Origin: Microbacterium timonense | GTDB taxonomy: Bacteria > Actinomycetota > Actinomycetes > Actinomycetales > Microbacteriaceae | Direction of reading: 5' to 3' | Assembly (NCBI RefSeq): GCF_900292075.1 | Contig: NZ_OLMV01000001.1 | Location: forward strand, 682,001 to 746,000 | Length of the DNA: 64,000 bases | Shown here: positions 52,161 to 63,200 of the stretch, one piece after another | Layout: every line of letters begins with the position of its first letter | Numbering within the stretch: position 1 is the stretch's first letter | Translations under genes and position numbers: made by a program | The notes under the pieces: model-generated | The model's database searches: none | Seen by the model: the letters and a program-made list of their open reading frames with translations, nothing else | What the model was told of the DNA's origin: nothing

Positions 52161-53228
52161 ATGACCGCGATCGCCTCTCCCGCCGCTCTGGCGGACGCGC
52201 GCGGCCAGTTCCCCGGCGGGCGCGGCTATCTCGCGGCCTGCACCGTCGGCCTCCCCCCGCGCGCCTCGCACCAGGCTGTGATCGCCGATCTGGATGCCGC
52301 CGCGGCGGGCCGGCCCGACATCACGGCATACTGCGCAGCAGCCGAGCAGTCCCGGGCTCACTTCGCGTCGCTGGTGACGGTGGACGCGGCGCGGGTGGCC
52401 ATCGGCTCCCAGAGCTCGGTGGCGGCAGCGCTCGTCGCCGGCGCCGTGCCCGACGGGTCCGAGGTGCTCGTTCCCGACGGCGAGTTCTCGTCGATCGTGC
52501 TCCCCTTCGTGCATGCGGGCCGAGGTATCCGCGTGCGAACCGCACCGCTGTCCGATCTCGCAGCGCACATCGGACCGCAGACGCGATTGGTGGCGTTCTC
52601 ACTGGTCCAGTCGGCGACCGGAGAGGTGGCCGATGCCGCCGCGATCGCGACCGCCGCTGCCCGGCACGACAGCCTCACGCTGTGCGACGCGACGCAGGCC
52701 GTCGGGTGGCTGAAGGTGGACGCCGCCATGTTCGACGCGGTGATCTGCCACGCGTACAAGTGGCTCTGCGCTCCGCGCGGGGTGTCGTTCCTGGCGGTGT
52801 CGGACCGCCTCGCGGAGCGGATGCGGCCGCTGTACGCCGGATGGTACGCGGGCGAGGACCCGTGGGCCTCGTGTTACGGGGCAGAGGTCGAGCTGGCCGC
52901 CGACGCGCGCCGCTTCGACGTCTCGCCCGCGTGGCAGGCGTTCGTGGGCGCCGCCCCGGCGCTCTCGCTGTTCGCGGCCCTGGACCCGGCGGACCTGTAC
53001 GCGCACTCGGCGAGGCTCGCCGCCGCGTTCCGCGCCGGCCGAGAGCTGACCGAGCCGCCGCGTGCCTCGGCGATCGTGACGTGGGCCGATCCCGACGGCT
53101 CGGATCTCGCGCGTCTGACCGCCGCCGGCATCACCGCCTCCGGACGTTCCGGCCGGGCGCGGGTGGCGTTCCACCTGTTCAACGATGATGACGACGTCGA
53201 CCTCGCGCTGGCGGCACTCGATCGCTGA
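52161..53228 (+). CDS. Class V aminotransferase / cysteine desulfurase-like PLP enzyme
   Basis: 355 aa from ATG 52161, with CAAGCT 6 nt upstream. The PLP lysine is K200 in CHAYKWLCAPRG, preceded by LCDATQAVGWL (PLP-phosphate and ring contacts). Shorter than typical kynureninases or selenocysteine lyases, and without a mobile catalytic-Cys loop that I can recognise, so an aminotransferase or isopenicillin-epimerase-like role is more likely than desulfuration. Divergent from a LysR gene and convergent with an MFS carrier. Confidence 0.82.
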   Translation: MTAIASPAALADARGQFPGGRGYLAACTVGLPPRASHQAVIADLDAAAAGRPDITAYCAAAEQSRAHFASLVTVDAARVAIGSQSSVAAALVAGAVPDGSEVLVPDGEFSSIVLPFVHAGRGIRVRTAPLSDLAAHIGPQTRLVAFSLVQSATGEVADAAAIATAAARHDSLTLCDATQAVGWLKVDAAMFDAVICHAYKWLCAPRGVSFLAVSDRLAERMRPLYAGWYAGEDPWASCYGAEVELAADARRFDVSPAWQAFVGAAPALSLFAALDPADLYAHSARLAAAFRAGRELTEPPRASAIVTWADPDGSDLARLTAAGITASGRSGRARVAFHLFNDDDDVDLALAALDR

Positions 53229-53257
53229 CGGCGCGGGGGCGCGCTGGGGTGGGCTTT

Positions 53258-54562
53258 TCAGCCCTCCGCCGACGAACCGGCGGCCGGTCGTGCGGCGGAG
53301 GCGCGCCACCCCAGTGGAGCCAGCACCACCGAAGCGACCACCAGCACCATCACCACGAGCGCAAGGCCGCCGTACCCAATCCAGCCGAGCACGCCGCCGG
53401 CCAGGATCGCGCCGATGCCGCCCACGATGCTCATGGTGAAGTCGCTGAGGCCCTGACGCCGGGTGCGCAGCTGTTCCGACGAGGACTCGGTGAGCAGCGT
53501 CGATCCGGCGACCGTCGAGGCGCTCCAGCCCAGGCCGAGCAGAACCAGGGCCACGGTGACCGAGGTCGTCGATGCCTGGCCGAAGGACGCCGTCAGCAGA
53601 GCCGCGGCCAGCAGCGCCTGACCGACGAGGATGGTCGGCACACGCCCGATGCGGTCGGCGAGGATGCCGAACACCGGCGACAGCAGGTACATGCCGGCGA
53701 TGTGGAGGCTGATAGTCAGGCCGATGATCGACAGCGTCGCCGCGTCGGACTCGCCATGGGTCAGGTGCGTCAGATGCACGGGCGTCATCGCCATGATGGA
53801 GACCATCGTCCCGTGCGCCGCGGCGATGGCGAAGATCGCGTAGCGGGCGGCGAGCGGGCGGTCTGCGCGTGCGATGGGCCGGCTCTCGGCGGGCGTCCCG
53901 GCGACGACGCGCTGCGCGAGCAGCAGCGGGTCGGGGCGCATCGCGACCAGGTACAGCACGATGGCCAGCGCCTGGGCGACCACCGTGAACAGGTACGGAC
54001 CGGTCAGCGGAGGCATGCCCACGGCGTCGCCCAGGACCTCCCCCGGACCGGTCAGATTCGGTCCCAGCACCGCGCCGACGGTGGTCGCCCACACCACGAT
54101 CGACAGATCACGCCCTCGCGTGGCATCCGTCGCGAGGTCTGCGGCCGCGAAGCGTGATTGCAGGTTCGCCGCCTGGCCTGCGCCGATGATGAGGAAGCCG
54201 ACCAGCAGCAGCGGGAACGCGCGCAGCGCCACCGCGAGGATCACCAGCCCCACGCCCGCGAGAGCCACCGCCATGCCCGTCGTCAGCGACACGCGCCTCC
54301 CGCGGCGCCGCGCGATCGCGGCCAGTGGCACCGCCGTGAGCGCTGTCCCGAACGTCACCGCCGCGGCCGCGAGGCCCGAGAACGCCTCCTCGCCCGACAG
54401 TTCCGCCGCCAGCACTGCCCCCAGCGACAGCGTCGCACCGAACGCCAGGCCGCCGAGCACCTGACCGAGCGAGAGCACGGCGACCGTGCGGCGCTGGACG
54501 CCCGCCACCGCTGCGGCGGTCGGCACGACGCCCGCCGCCTGAGGAGGCTCGGTGTCAGGCAT
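53258..54562 (-). CDS. MFS transporter
   Basis: 434 aa with about 12 membrane segments. The MFS loop 2-3 region reads [16 protein letters not shown], and the mirrored second half has [15 protein letters not shown]. No substrate signature is recognised. Its start overlaps the FAH-family gene by 8 nt, so both are in one operon that continues back to leuB and the DHA2 pump; the pairing suggests export or uptake of a metabolite handled by those enzymes. Confidence 0.85.
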   Translation of the reverse strand: MPDTEPPQAAGVVPTAAAVAGVQRRTVAVLSLGQVLGGLAFGATLSLGAVLAAELSGEEAFSGLAAAAVTFGTALTAVPLAAIARRRGRRVSLTTGMAVALAGVGLVILAVALRAFPLLLVGFLIIGAGQAANLQSRFAAADLATDATRGRDLSIVVWATTVGAVLGPNLTGPGEVLGDAVGMPPLTGPYLFTVVAQALAIVLYLVAMRPDPLLLAQRVVAGTPAESRPIARADRPLAARYAIFAIAAAHGTMVSIMAMTPVHLTHLTHGESDAATLSIIGLTISLHIAGMYLLSPVFGILADRIGRVPTILVGQALLAAALLTASFGQASTTSVTVALVLLGLGWSASTVAGSTLLTESSSEQLRTRRQGLSDFTMSIVGGIGAILAGGVLGWIGYGGLALVVMVLVVASVVLAPLGWRASAARPAAGSSAEG

Positions 54563-55322
54563 CGCGGGCGGGGTTACGCAGCGTGCCCAGCCCGGTGATC
54601 TCGACCTCGACCGTGTCGCCGGCGGTGATCTGGCCGACCCCGGCGGGAGTGCCCGTGAGGATCACGTCGCCGGGCAGCAGCGTGAAGGCCGCCGACGCGT
54701 AGGCGATGACGTCGGCCAGCGAGAAGATCATGTCGCTGATCGGCCCCTGCTGCCGCACCTCGCCATTCAGCCGGGTGGTGATGACGGCCGGGCCGTTCAC
54801 ATCGAACTCCGTCTCGATGGCCGGTCCGAGCGGGCATGACGTGTCGAAGCCTTTCGCTCGCGCCCATTGGCCGTCCGACTTCTGCCAGTCGCGCGCGGTG
54901 AGGTCGTTGGCGATGGTGTAGCCGAAGACGTAGTCCAGCGCGTTCTCGGCCGGCACGTTCTTCGCGATGCGACCGATGACGGCGGCGAGCTCGCCCTCGA
55001 AGCTGATGAAGTCGGAGCCGCTCGGAAGCACGATCACGTCGCCGGGTCCGATCACCGCCGTGTTCGGCTTGAAGAAGAGCATCGGCGCGGCGGGGACGTC
55101 GTTACCCAGCTCGGCGGCGTGGTCGCGATAGTTCCGTCCGACCGCGACGATCTTCGAACGCGGGATCACGGGCGCGAGCAATGCCACATCGGCCAGCGGC
55201 ACCCGCTCCCCCGTGGTCTCGTATCCGGCGAACATGGGGTCGCCGGCCAGCACCACCAGCTCCCCTTCGTCGACGATCCCGAACCTGATGGCGTCGTTGT
55301 GGCTGAAGCGCGCGATCCTCAC
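54555..55322 (-). CDS. Fumarylacetoacetate hydrolase (FAH) family protein
   Basis: 255 aa from GTG 55322, with TAGTGT 6 nt upstream. Metal ligands of the fold are in [11 protein letters not shown] (E-x-E) and NDLTARDWQ (Asp). [12 protein letters not shown] and [11 protein letters not shown] are the other family blocks. Members cleave or isomerise acylpyruvates and catechol-derived diacids; the exact substrate is unknown. Located 9 nt after ilvE and overlapping the MFS gene. Confidence 0.9.
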   Translation of the reverse strand: MRIARFSHNDAIRFGIVDEGELVVLAGDPMFAGYETTGERVPLADVALLAPVIPRSKIVAVGRNYRDHAAELGNDVPAAPMLFFKPNTAVIGPGDVIVLPSGSDFISFEGELAAVIGRIAKNVPAENALDYVFGYTIANDLTARDWQKSDGQWARAKGFDTSCPLGPAIETEFDVNGPAVITTRLNGEVRQQGPISDMIFSLADVIAYASAAFTLLPGDVILTGTPAGVGQITAGDTVEVEITGLGTLRNPARDA

Positions 55323-55328
55323 CGGATC

Positions 55329-55334
55329 ACACTA
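55329..55334 (-). promoter_or_regulatory. FAH-family gene -10 hexamer (leaderless)
   Basis: TAGTGT 6 nt before GTG 55322, overlapping the ilvE stop codon. Confidence 0.4.
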
Positions 55335-56438
55335 ACCGTCGAGGCGGACGAGCCAGCCGTGCTTGTCCTCGCGGCGCCCGTACTGGATGTCGGTCAGCTC
55401 TTCGCGCAGCGACAGCGCCAGCTCACCCGTCGGCTGCTCGTCGAGGAAGTCCTTGCCCTTGAGCAGGCCGATGGGGGTGACCACAGCGGCCGTGCCGCAG
55501 GCGAACACCTCGACGATGTCGCCCGACGCGACGCCCTGGCGCCACTCGTCCAGCGACACCGGGCGCCCCTCCACCTTGTGGCCGCGGTCACGGGCGAGCT
55601 GGAGGATGGAGTCGCGGGTGATGCCTTCGAGGATGGAGTCGGATTCGGGCGTCACGACGGTGCCGTCCTTGTAGACGAACACCACGTTCATGCCGCCGAG
55701 CTCCTCGACGTTGCGGTCCTGATCCAGGAAGACGACCTGGTCGCACTCGTTCTCGTACGCCTCGGACTGCGGGAGCAGGCTGGCAGCGTAGTTCCCACCG
55801 GTCTTCGCGGCGCCCGTCCCGCCCTTGCCGGCGCGGGAGAAGTCCTCGCTCAGCCAGATCGACACCGGCTGCACACCGCCCTTGAAGTAGGCGCCCGCCG
55901 GCGACGCGATGACGTAGTAGCCGACCTTGTTCGCCGGGCGCACGCCCAGGAACGCCTCCTTCGCGAACATGAACGGCCGCAGGTACAGGCTCTGGTCCTC
56001 GCCGGACGGAACCCAGTCGCCGTCGACGGCGATCAGCTCACGCAGCGACTGGATGAAGTAGCTCACGGGGAGCTCGGGAAGGGCCAGACGCCGCGCCGAG
56101 CGCTGCAGTCGACGACCGTTCTGATCCGGCCGGAACGTGTGGATCGAGCCGTCCGCGTGCCGGTAGGCCTTGATGCCCTCGAAGATCTCCTGCCCGTAGT
56201 GCAGGACCGCCGCGGCCGGGTCCAGTGCGATCGGTCCGTACGGCTGCACGCGCGGGCGGTGCCATCCGCCGTTCACGGACCAGCAGATGTCGACCATGTG
56301 GTCGGTGAAGCTGGTCCCGAAGCCGGGATTGGCGAGGATCTGCTCGCGCTCCTGCACGGAGCGTGCCTGCAGGTTGCGGTTGACCGTGAACTCGAGAGGG
56401 GCGAGTCCGGTATCGGGGTCGGAATCGATGAGGGTCAT
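55332..56438 (-). CDS. ilvE: Branched-chain amino acid aminotransferase
   Basis: 368 aa. The fold-type IV PLP enzyme performs the last step of Leu, Ile and Val synthesis. Key segments are YGQEIFEGIKAYRHADGSI, LYLRPFMFAKEAFLGV, AAKTGGNYAASL and EVFACGTAAVVTPIG. It follows leuB on the same strand, so leucine synthesis is completed here while leuCD sits 18 kb away. Confidence 0.96.
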   Translation of the reverse strand: MTLIDSDPDTGLAPLEFTVNRNLQARSVQEREQILANPGFGTSFTDHMVDICWSVNGGWHRPRVQPYGPIALDPAAAVLHYGQEIFEGIKAYRHADGSIHTFRPDQNGRRLQRSARRLALPELPVSYFIQSLRELIAVDGDWVPSGEDQSLYLRPFMFAKEAFLGVRPANKVGYYVIASPAGAYFKGGVQPVSIWLSEDFSRAGKGGTGAAKTGGNYAASLLPQSEAYENECDQVVFLDQDRNVEELGGMNVVFVYKDGTVVTPESDSILEGITRDSILQLARDRGHKVEGRPVSLDEWRQGVASGDIVEVFACGTAAVVTPIGLLKGKDFLDEQPTGELALSLREELTDIQYGRREDKHGWLVRLDG

Positions 56439-56501
56439 GACGGGCCTGTGCTTTCGTGCGGTGACGTTCCGCTGGGTGGAGAGGCGCTTGCCGGTTCCAG
56501 G

Positions 56502-57554
56502 TTACGCCGAGAGCCGGGCGGCGATCGCGTCGCCGATCTGCGCGGTGGTACGGGATGACGCGCCCCGCGCCGCCAGATCCTCCTCGACGGCGGTCGTGAT
56601 GCGCTGCGCCTCGTCCCGGAGCCCGAGGTGGTCGAGCAGCAGCGAGACGGAGAGGATGGCGGCCGTGGGGTCGGCCTTCTGCTGGCCTGCGATGTCGGGC
56701 GCCGAACCGTGCACGGGCTCGAACATCGAGGGGAACGCGCCGTCGGGGTTGATGTTGCCCGAGGCGGCGAGGCCGATGCCACCGGTGACGGCGCCGGCCA
56801 GGTCGGTCAGGATGTCGCCGAAGAGGTTGTCGGTGACGATCACATCGAAGCGGCCCGGGTTCGTGACCAGATAGATGGTGGCCGCGTCGACGTGCACATA
56901 GTCTACGGTCACGTCGGGGTGCTCCTGCGCCACCGCGTCGACGACGCGCTGCCAGATCCCGCCCGCGTGCACGAGCACGTTGGTCTTGTGCACCAGCGTG
57001 AGCTTGCGGCGACGGCGTTCGGCGAGGTCGAACGCGTAGCGCACGACACGCTCGACGCCGAACGCCGTGTTCACCGACGTCTCGTTGGCGATCTCGTGCG
57101 GGGTGCCCGTGCGGATGGACCCGCCGTTGCCCACGTACGGCCCCTCTGTGCCCTCTCTGACCACGACGAAGTCGATGTCGCCGGGCTCGGCGAGCGGTCC
57201 GGGGACGCCCGGGTACAGTCGCGACGGCCGAAGGTTGACGTAGTGATCGAGCTCGAAGCGGAGCTTCAGAAGCAGCCCGCGCTCGATGTTCGCGTTCTTC
57301 AGCCGCGGGTCACCGGGCACACCGCCGACCGCACCCAGAAGGATCGCGTCCTGCTCCTTGATCGACTGCAGGTCCGCATCGGTCAGCGTGTCGCCGGTCT
57401 CGAGGAACCGGCCTGCGCCCAGCGAGAACGTCGACTTCTCGAACGCGACGTCACTGGCCGCCGTCACGGCGTCGAGGATCTTCTCCGCCTCGGCGATGAC
57501 CTCGGGACCGATGCCGTCACCCGGAATGACGGCCAGCTTCACGACACGCGACAT
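56502..57554 (-). CDS. leuB: 3-isopropylmalate dehydrogenase
   Basis: 350 aa. It oxidatively decarboxylates 3-isopropylmalate with NAD+. Conserved blocks are [11 protein letters not shown] at the N-terminus, [28 protein letters not shown] and [17 protein letters not shown] 57554 follows GGAGCACC. It lies 7 nt after the DHA2 pump gene and 63 nt before ilvE. Confidence 0.96.
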   Translation of the reverse strand: MSRVVKLAVIPGDGIGPEVIAEAEKILDAVTAASDVAFEKSTFSLGAGRFLETGDTLTDADLQSIKEQDAILLGAVGGVPGDPRLKNANIERGLLLKLRFELDHYVNLRPSRLYPGVPGPLAEPGDIDFVVVREGTEGPYVGNGGSIRTGTPHEIANETSVNTAFGVERVVRYAFDLAERRRRKLTLVHKTNVLVHAGGIWQRVVDAVAQEHPDVTVDYVHVDAATIYLVTNPGRFDVIVTDNLFGDILTDLAGAVTGGIGLAASGNINPDGAFPSMFEPVHGSAPDIAGQQKADPTAAILSVSLLLDHLGLRDEAQRITTAVEEDLAARGASSRTTAQIGDAIAARLSA

Positions 57555-57561
57555 GGTGCTC

Positions 57562-59100
57562 CTACGACTTCTGGCGGGACCCTCCCAGGGTAGTGGCCGC
57601 GATGACCCCGGCGAGGACGACCAGGACGGCGCCGATGAGGGCGGTCACGGTGACGCCCGCGTCGAAGGCGATCGCCGCCGCCTCCTGCAGCGCGGCCCCC
57701 GCCTCGCCGCCCACCCCGTGCGCGGCGTGGACCGCACCGGCGAGCGTCTGTGCTGCGGCCGCGGCTGCGGCATCCGGGACGCCGTCCGGCACCGCGAGGT
57801 TGGCGCGGTAGAGAGCGGTCAGGATGCCGCCCAGCACCGTCGTACCGAGCACGGCGCCGAGCTCGTACGCCGTCTCGGAGACCGCGCTGGCGGCGCCCGC
57901 CTTCGCCGGCGGGGCGCTGGCGAGCACGAGCTCGTTCGAGACGGTCTCGGCAGCGCCGATGCCGATGCCGAGCGAGATGAACGCGGCCACGAGGACGCCG
58001 ACGCTGTCGGGCCCGGTGGCGAATGCGACCGTCACATAGCCCGCGAACGAGAAGACGAGTGCGACGGGGACCACCACACGGGCAGGCCACTTCTTGGCGA
58101 TCGGCACGACCGCCAGTCCCGCCAGGATCATCATCGCCAGGCCCGGCACGAGAGCGAGACCGGCCTGCATCGGCGTGAGCCCCACGATGAGCTGGAGGTG
58201 CTGAGCGACGAAGAAGAGGAAGCCGACGAGGGCGATCACGCTCAGGAGGTTCACCAGAAGAGCGCCGGTGAAGGAGCCCCGGCGGAACAGCCGCATGTCG
58301 AGCATCGGCGTGCGGGCCTTCAGCTGGCGCCGCACGAACAGAGCACCGAAGCCGAGACCCACCAGCACCGGCAGCCACGCGGTGATCGCCAGACCGTGCA
58401 CTGCAAGCTCCTTGATGCCGTAGACGATGGGAAGCATCGTGGCCACCGACAGCAGGATGCTGAGCGGGTCGATGCGCCCGGGGTGCGGATCGCGGCTCTC
58501 CGGCACGAGCAGGGGCGCGAAGACGAGGAGCGGTATCAGCACGGGCACCGACAGCAGGAACACCGATCCCCAAGCGAAGTGCTCCAGCAGCAGCCCGCCC
58601 ACGATCGGCCCGAGTGCTGCGCCCGCCGAGAACATCGCGGCCCACACCGCGATCGCCAGGCGCCGCTGATCGCGGTCGGTGAAGATGCTGCGCAGCAGAG
58701 ACAGCGTCGAGGGCATCAGCATCGCGCCGAACACTCCCATGGCCGCGCGCGCGGCGATGAGCCACGCCGCGCCGGGCGCGAAGGCAGCGAGCACCGATAC
58801 GGCCGCGAACCCGGTGGCGCCGATGAGCAGCATCCGTCGCCGTCCGAAGCGGTCCCCGAGCGTGCCCATCGTGACCAGGAGCGCCGCCAGGACGAGCGGG
58901 TAGGCGTCGATGATCCACAGCTGCTGGGCGCTGGTGGGACCGAGCTCGAGGGCGATGGCCGGCAGCGCGAAGCTCAGCACGGTGTTGTCGACCGACACCA
59001 GCAGGACCGGCAGCATCAGCATCACCAGCGCCGCCCAGCCGCGCCAGCCGACCTTCCGGCCTCGGGCGTCGGCGAGCGAGAGTTCTTGCGTCAGTGTCAT
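57562..59100 (-). CDS. DHA2-family drug:H+ antiporter (14-TMS MFS)
   Basis: 512 aa from ATG 59100. It has about 14 membrane segments with the DHA2 motifs [21 protein letters not shown] in TM1 and [17 protein letters not shown] in loop 2-3 and motif [14 protein letters not shown]. Probable export of toxic hydrophobic compounds. The start codon is 1 nt past a perfect 12-bp palindrome that carries the promoter -10 (TATAGT), so the message is essentially leaderless and directly repressible by the divergent TetR protein. leuB follows after 7 nt. Confidence 0.92.
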   Translation of the reverse strand: MTLTQELSLADARGRKVGWRGWAALVMLMLPVLLVSVDNTVLSFALPAIALELGPTSAQQLWIIDAYPLVLAALLVTMGTLGDRFGRRRMLLIGATGFAAVSVLAAFAPGAAWLIAARAAMGVFGAMLMPSTLSLLRSIFTDRDQRRLAIAVWAAMFSAGAALGPIVGGLLLEHFAWGSVFLLSVPVLIPLLVFAPLLVPESRDPHPGRIDPLSILLSVATMLPIVYGIKELAVHGLAITAWLPVLVGLGFGALFVRRQLKARTPMLDMRLFRRGSFTGALLVNLLSVIALVGFLFFVAQHLQLIVGLTPMQAGLALVPGLAMMILAGLAVVPIAKKWPARVVVPVALVFSFAGYVTVAFATGPDSVGVLVAAFISLGIGIGAAETVSNELVLASAPPAKAGAASAVSETAYELGAVLGTTVLGGILTALYRANLAVPDGVPDAAAAAAAQTLAGAVHAAHGVGGEAGAALQEAAAIAFDAGVTVTALIGAVLVVLAGVIAATTLGGSRQKS

Positions 59101-59101
59101 C

Positions 59102-59131
59102 GTTACTATACCGTCCAGCCGGTATAGTAAC
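59102..59131. promoter_or_regulatory. TetR operator overlapping the DHA2 pump promoter
   Basis: Perfect 12-bp arms GTTACTATACCG/CGGTATAGTAAC (59102-59113 and 59120-59131) with spacer TCCAGC. Each arm contains TATAGT on one strand; the minus-strand copy is the likely -10 of the pump gene. Confidence 0.85.
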
Positions 59132-59166
59132 AGGGTGTCTTCCGCCGTGTCGATACGATCGAGGCC

Positions 59167-59712
59167 ATGAGCCGCCCTCCCCTGGCCCGCGAGAAGGTGC
59201 TGGACGCCTTCGAGCAGATCCTCATCGAGGACGGGGAACGCGCGGCCACGATGGATGCCACAGCGAAGGCGGCCGGCGTGTCCAAGGGCGGCCTGCTCTA
59301 TCACTTCGGCACCAAGGAAGCGCTCGAGGCGGCGGTCGTGGACCGGATGCGCGAGCTCGTCGACGCCGATGTCGCCGCGATGGCGGCGGCACCCGAGGGT
59401 CCCATCGCGTACTTCCTGCGGTCGTCGGCGATGGAGAACGACCCCCTGGATCACGCGGTGCTCGCGGTGTCGCGACTGGCGCAGGGCGGCAGCTCGGCAG
59501 CGGCCGAGGCGCTCCGCGGCATCCGTGAGCGATGGGCCGACGCGCTGCGGCATCGGACCAGGGACGACGTCGCCCTGGATCTCGTCATGCTCGTCAGCGA
59601 CGGGCTCTATTTCAACAACGCGCTCTCGGGCGGTGCCATCCCCGGCCCCGTGCCCCGCGGACCCGCTATGGACGCCCTCATCGCCCTCGTGGAGCGCGCC
59701 GCACGCGGCTGA
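59167..59712 (+). CDS. TetR/AcrR-family repressor of the DHA2 pump
   Basis: 181 aa from ATG 59167. The HTH (about 8-50) includes REKVLDAFEQILIEDGERAAT and AAGVSKGGLLYHFGTKEAL; the C-terminal ~130 residues form the ligand domain. Divergent from the pump across a perfect palindrome, the standard TetR/efflux layout. TACGAT 7 nt before the ATG suggests a promoter placed downstream of the operator, in which case autoregulation would be by roadblock. Confidence 0.92.
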   Translation: MSRPPLAREKVLDAFEQILIEDGERAATMDATAKAAGVSKGGLLYHFGTKEALEAAVVDRMRELVDADVAAMAAAPEGPIAYFLRSSAMENDPLDHAVLAVSRLAQGGSSAAAEALRGIRERWADALRHRTRDDVALDLVMLVSDGLYFNNALSGGAIPGPVPRGPAMDALIALVERAARG

Positions 59713-59805
59713 CGAAGGATCGCCGGGCTCTTCCGGCGGCGCGCCATCAAGCAACACGCTGAGGACTTGGGATGCCGGCAGCCGAGCGATGACGGGTCCT
59801 CGATG

Positions 59806-60174
59806 TCACCGGTAGAGGTGGATGGTCCCCATCATGCACAGTTCGCGCACCTGCTTGACGGAGAAGCCGTACTCGCGAGGCAGGCGCTTCATGCACTCGC
59901 GCCGCGCCGCAACGGCGCGGGGTGAGAGCTTGGCCGGCCCGTCCGAGGACGTCGTCGCAACGGATTCGACTTTTCCGTGCGCCGTGGGTCTCGGAAGCGC
60001 CGACGGCGACGGAGTCGGGGCGGGGCCCTTCGGCGGAGCAGGTGCGTAGGTCTGAGTCGGATTCGGGGACGGCCGTGTCGCAGCGGAAACGTGACATGCC
60101 GTAAGCGGAGATGTGAGCGCGAAGGCGATCACGACGATCGTCGCGGTGCGCCGGCCCGTGGTGTGTGTGTTCAT
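59806..60174 (-). CDS. Small putative lipoprotein
   Basis: 122 aa from ATG 60174. The signal (TATIVVIAFALTSPLTAC) ends in the lipobox LTAC, Cys about residue 27. A Pro-rich linker follows (PSPNPTQTYAPAPPKGPAPTPSPS), then a basic ~35-residue C-terminal domain with two cysteines (RRECMKRLP and RELCMMG). No family recognised. It faces the BTAD-nSTAND gene across 112 bp holding 11-bp-phased direct repeats, so that regulator may control it. Confidence 0.72.
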   Translation of the reverse strand: MNTHTTGRRTATIVVIAFALTSPLTACHVSAATRPSPNPTQTYAPAPPKGPAPTPSPSALPRPTAHGKVESVATTSSDGPAKLSPRAVAARRECMKRLPREYGFSVKQVRELCMMGTIHLYR

Positions 60175-60194
60175 GAGTCCACCGTCGAATCGTC

Positions 60195-60235
60195 GGATAC
60201 TCGGCCGGACGCCAAGACATACTCGCCGGATACTC
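60195..60235. promoter_or_regulatory. Three 11-bp-phased ATACTC direct repeats
   Basis: ATACTC at 60197, 60219 and 60230 (two of the three as GGATACTC): steps of 22 and 11 bp. Such phasing on one DNA face is typical of SARP-type regulator sites. They lie between the lipoprotein (-) and BTAD (+) genes. Confidence 0.6.
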
Positions 60236-60251
60236 CCCGTGCGCGTGCCCG

Positions 60252-60280
60252 TTGACGACGGCAGCAACCGGGCGGACACT
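60252..60280 (+). promoter_or_regulatory. BTAD gene promoter (leaderless)
   Basis: TTGACG (60252-60257), 17-bp spacer, GACACT (60275-60280), then 6 nt to ATG 60287. The -10 is weak. Confidence 0.45.
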
Positions 60281-60286
60281 GCAGGC

Positions 60287-63200
60287 ATGGGCGTGGAGGT
60301 GCTCGGCCCGCTCGAGACGGGAGCGGTCTCGCTTCGGCCGCGGGAGCGAGCAATCCTGAGCGCGCTGATCGTCCGACTCGGCGCGTCGTGCAGCCTGGCA
60401 GAGCTTGCCGACGCGTACTGGGGCGACCAGGCACCGACGACGTGGGCCCAGCAGATCCGCACATCGGTCGCCCGTGTTCGGGAGCACCTGGGAAAAGACG
60501 CCGTGCTGACGACGACGTCGGGATACGCCTATGGTCTCGACGCGCAGACCGTGGACGCCGCGCGTTTCGAAACCGGCATCGCCCGCGCCCGCGAACAACT
60601 CCTTCAGGGCGAGGCGCCGCGCGCCGCTGAGACCTACCGCCGCGCTCTGGCCCTGTGGCGCGGGCCGCCATACCCCGATCTCGCCGAGTGGCCCCCCGCG
60701 GCGGCAGAAGCGCAGCGGCTGACGGAGATCCGGCGCAGCGCGGACGAGGAACTGCTCGAGGCGCGCCTGCGATCGGGCGAGCATCGCGCCGTCGCTGCCG
60801 ACGCCGAGAGGTTGGTGCGCGAGGATCCACTGCGAGAGGAGCGCTGGGCGCTGTGGGCGCTCGCCGACTACCGCTGCGGTCGTCAGGCCGATGCGCTCGC
60901 GGTGTTGCGACGCGCCAGGGAACATCTGCGCGACGAGCTCGGCATCGAGCCCGGAGAACGGCTGACCTCCCTCGAGTCGGCCATCCTGCGCCAGGATCCG
61001 GGGCTCTCTGCACCTACGACCAGCAGCGCGACGAGCGCCGTCTGTCCCTACCGCGGGCTGCAGGCTTTCGGCCCCGACGACGCCGACGACTTCTTCGGAC
61101 GGGATGCGGACATAGCGGCACTCCTGGATCGTGCACGACCCGGCGCGGTGGTCGTCGTGGTGGGTTCGTCGGGTTCTGGGAAGTCGTCGCTCGTGTACGC
61201 GGGTCTTCTGCCGCGCCTGCGAGGCCGCGAATGGCACGCCGTCATCGCCGGCTCGGGTCCGGCCACCATGGCCTCCATCCGAGTGTCGGTCGGCGGGCGC
61301 GGGGTGCTCGTGATCGATCAGGCGGACGCGCTGGTCGGCGTTCCCGGGGCCGACATGGACGAACTGGGTGAGCTGCTCGTCCGCCACTGCGAGGCAGGGG
61401 GCACGGTGGTGATGACGCTTCGATCGGATTTCCTCGATGCAGCGACGTCGTTGCCGGGAATCGGCCACCGGATCGCGCAGGGACTCTACGCGGTGGGGCC
61501 GCTCTCGCCCGACGGTCTCCGTGACGCGCTCGTGGAGCCGGCGCGCCGATCCGGGCTCACGCTCCAACCAGGCCTCGCCGAGATCGTCCTTCGCGACGCC
61601 GGTGACCGGCGGTCCACGCTGCCGCACGTCTCTCATGCCCTGATGGAGACATGGGCACGTCGTGAGGGCATCACGCTGACGGTCGACGGGTACGAGGCGG
61701 CTGGTGGCATCGCGGGCGCGATCGCGCAATCGGCCGAGTCGGTGTTCCTCTCGCTCTCCCCGCCCGATCAGCTCATCTGCCGTGACTTGATGCTCCGCCT
61801 CATCGCCCGTGGGACTGACGGCGCTTCGCTCCGGCATTGGACGCTGCTCGCGCCACTGGCCGAGGATCCGGCACGGCGACGGGTCCTCGAGCGGCTCATC
61901 GGTGCGCGGCTGGTGTCGGTCAACGGCGACGAGGTGACCGTGGTGCACGAGGCGATCGCCACGGCGTGGCCGCGACTCGATGCCTGGTTGGAAGAGGATG
62001 CGACGGGTGCGCGCGTGCTCGCGGCCCTCGCATCGAGCGCCCAAGCCTGGCAAACCGCGGGGCGCAGAGACGACGATCTGCTTCTGGGCGCCCGACTCAC
62101 CATCGCGCTGGAGTGGCGCGATGCGGGTCCCCGTGACCTGACGACGATCGAGGCCGACTTCCTGCAGCAATCCGCAGCGCGGCAGGAGGACGAACGCCGA
62201 AGCCTCCACGAGCGGGCGGAGCGCGACCGGCACCAGAACCGCCGACTGCGCCGCGCTCTCGCGGGTGCCGGCGCGCTCCTGGTCGTCGCACTCGCCGCGG
62301 GCGGGTTCGCGGCGGTCCGCAGCGCTCAAGCCGTCGCCGCCGCCGAGGACTCCTGGACGGAGGCCCTTACCGCGACGGCAGTGGGCGTGCGAACCGAGGA
62401 CCCAACGTTGTCGGCCCTCCTGGCGGCGGAGGCGTATCGCCGATGGCCCCTCGACGCCCGCACACGCCGAGCGCTGATGACCGTCATGGATGCCCCGGTC
62501 GCCAGCGTCTGGTCCGCCCCGATCCCGGAAGGCATCTACTCCGGCGCGTTGATCCCAGGATCCAGCGAGGCACTCGTCGTGACGAAAGGGCGCGTCGCTG
62601 TCACCTACGACGTCGAATCGGGCCGCCCGAACAACCGGCTCCAGATCGCCCTCGATCGGGTGGAGACCGGTTCGGGATACTCCGCGGTCACCACCGTCAG
62701 CCCCGACGGCCGCGTGGCCGTCGTCGCGGACTCCTTTCCGCGGGAGGCGAGGATGGCGTGGGAGTGCTGTGCGACCTCGCTGGCTTTCCTCGATCTGGTC
62801 GCCGGCGTGCCGATCGGTCCGCCGGTGCAGATCTCGCAGCATCTGCACCGGGTGGTGCGCTTCTCGGAGGATGGCAGTCTGTTGTATGCGACGGACTACG
62901 AGACCGGCGAGCTGCTGGCGGTCGACGTCTCCTCGGGGCTCGTCACCGGACGCGCCTCGGTCCTGCGCGACGGCGACCACGCCGCGCTGACCGGCAGCTT
63001 CCTCAGCAGCGTCACCCCGTGGGGGACGGATCGCATCGTCGTCGGGAGCGCACTTGCCGTCTCGGTGCTGAGGGCTGTCGACCTCTCTGTCGTCGCACGA
63101 TGGGATGTGCCGGTCGCCACTGCGAACGAATCCGTGCTGCCCGTCGGAGAAGACACCCTGATCGGACTGGGTGGCGCGGGGGTGACGGCGGTGGACATGA

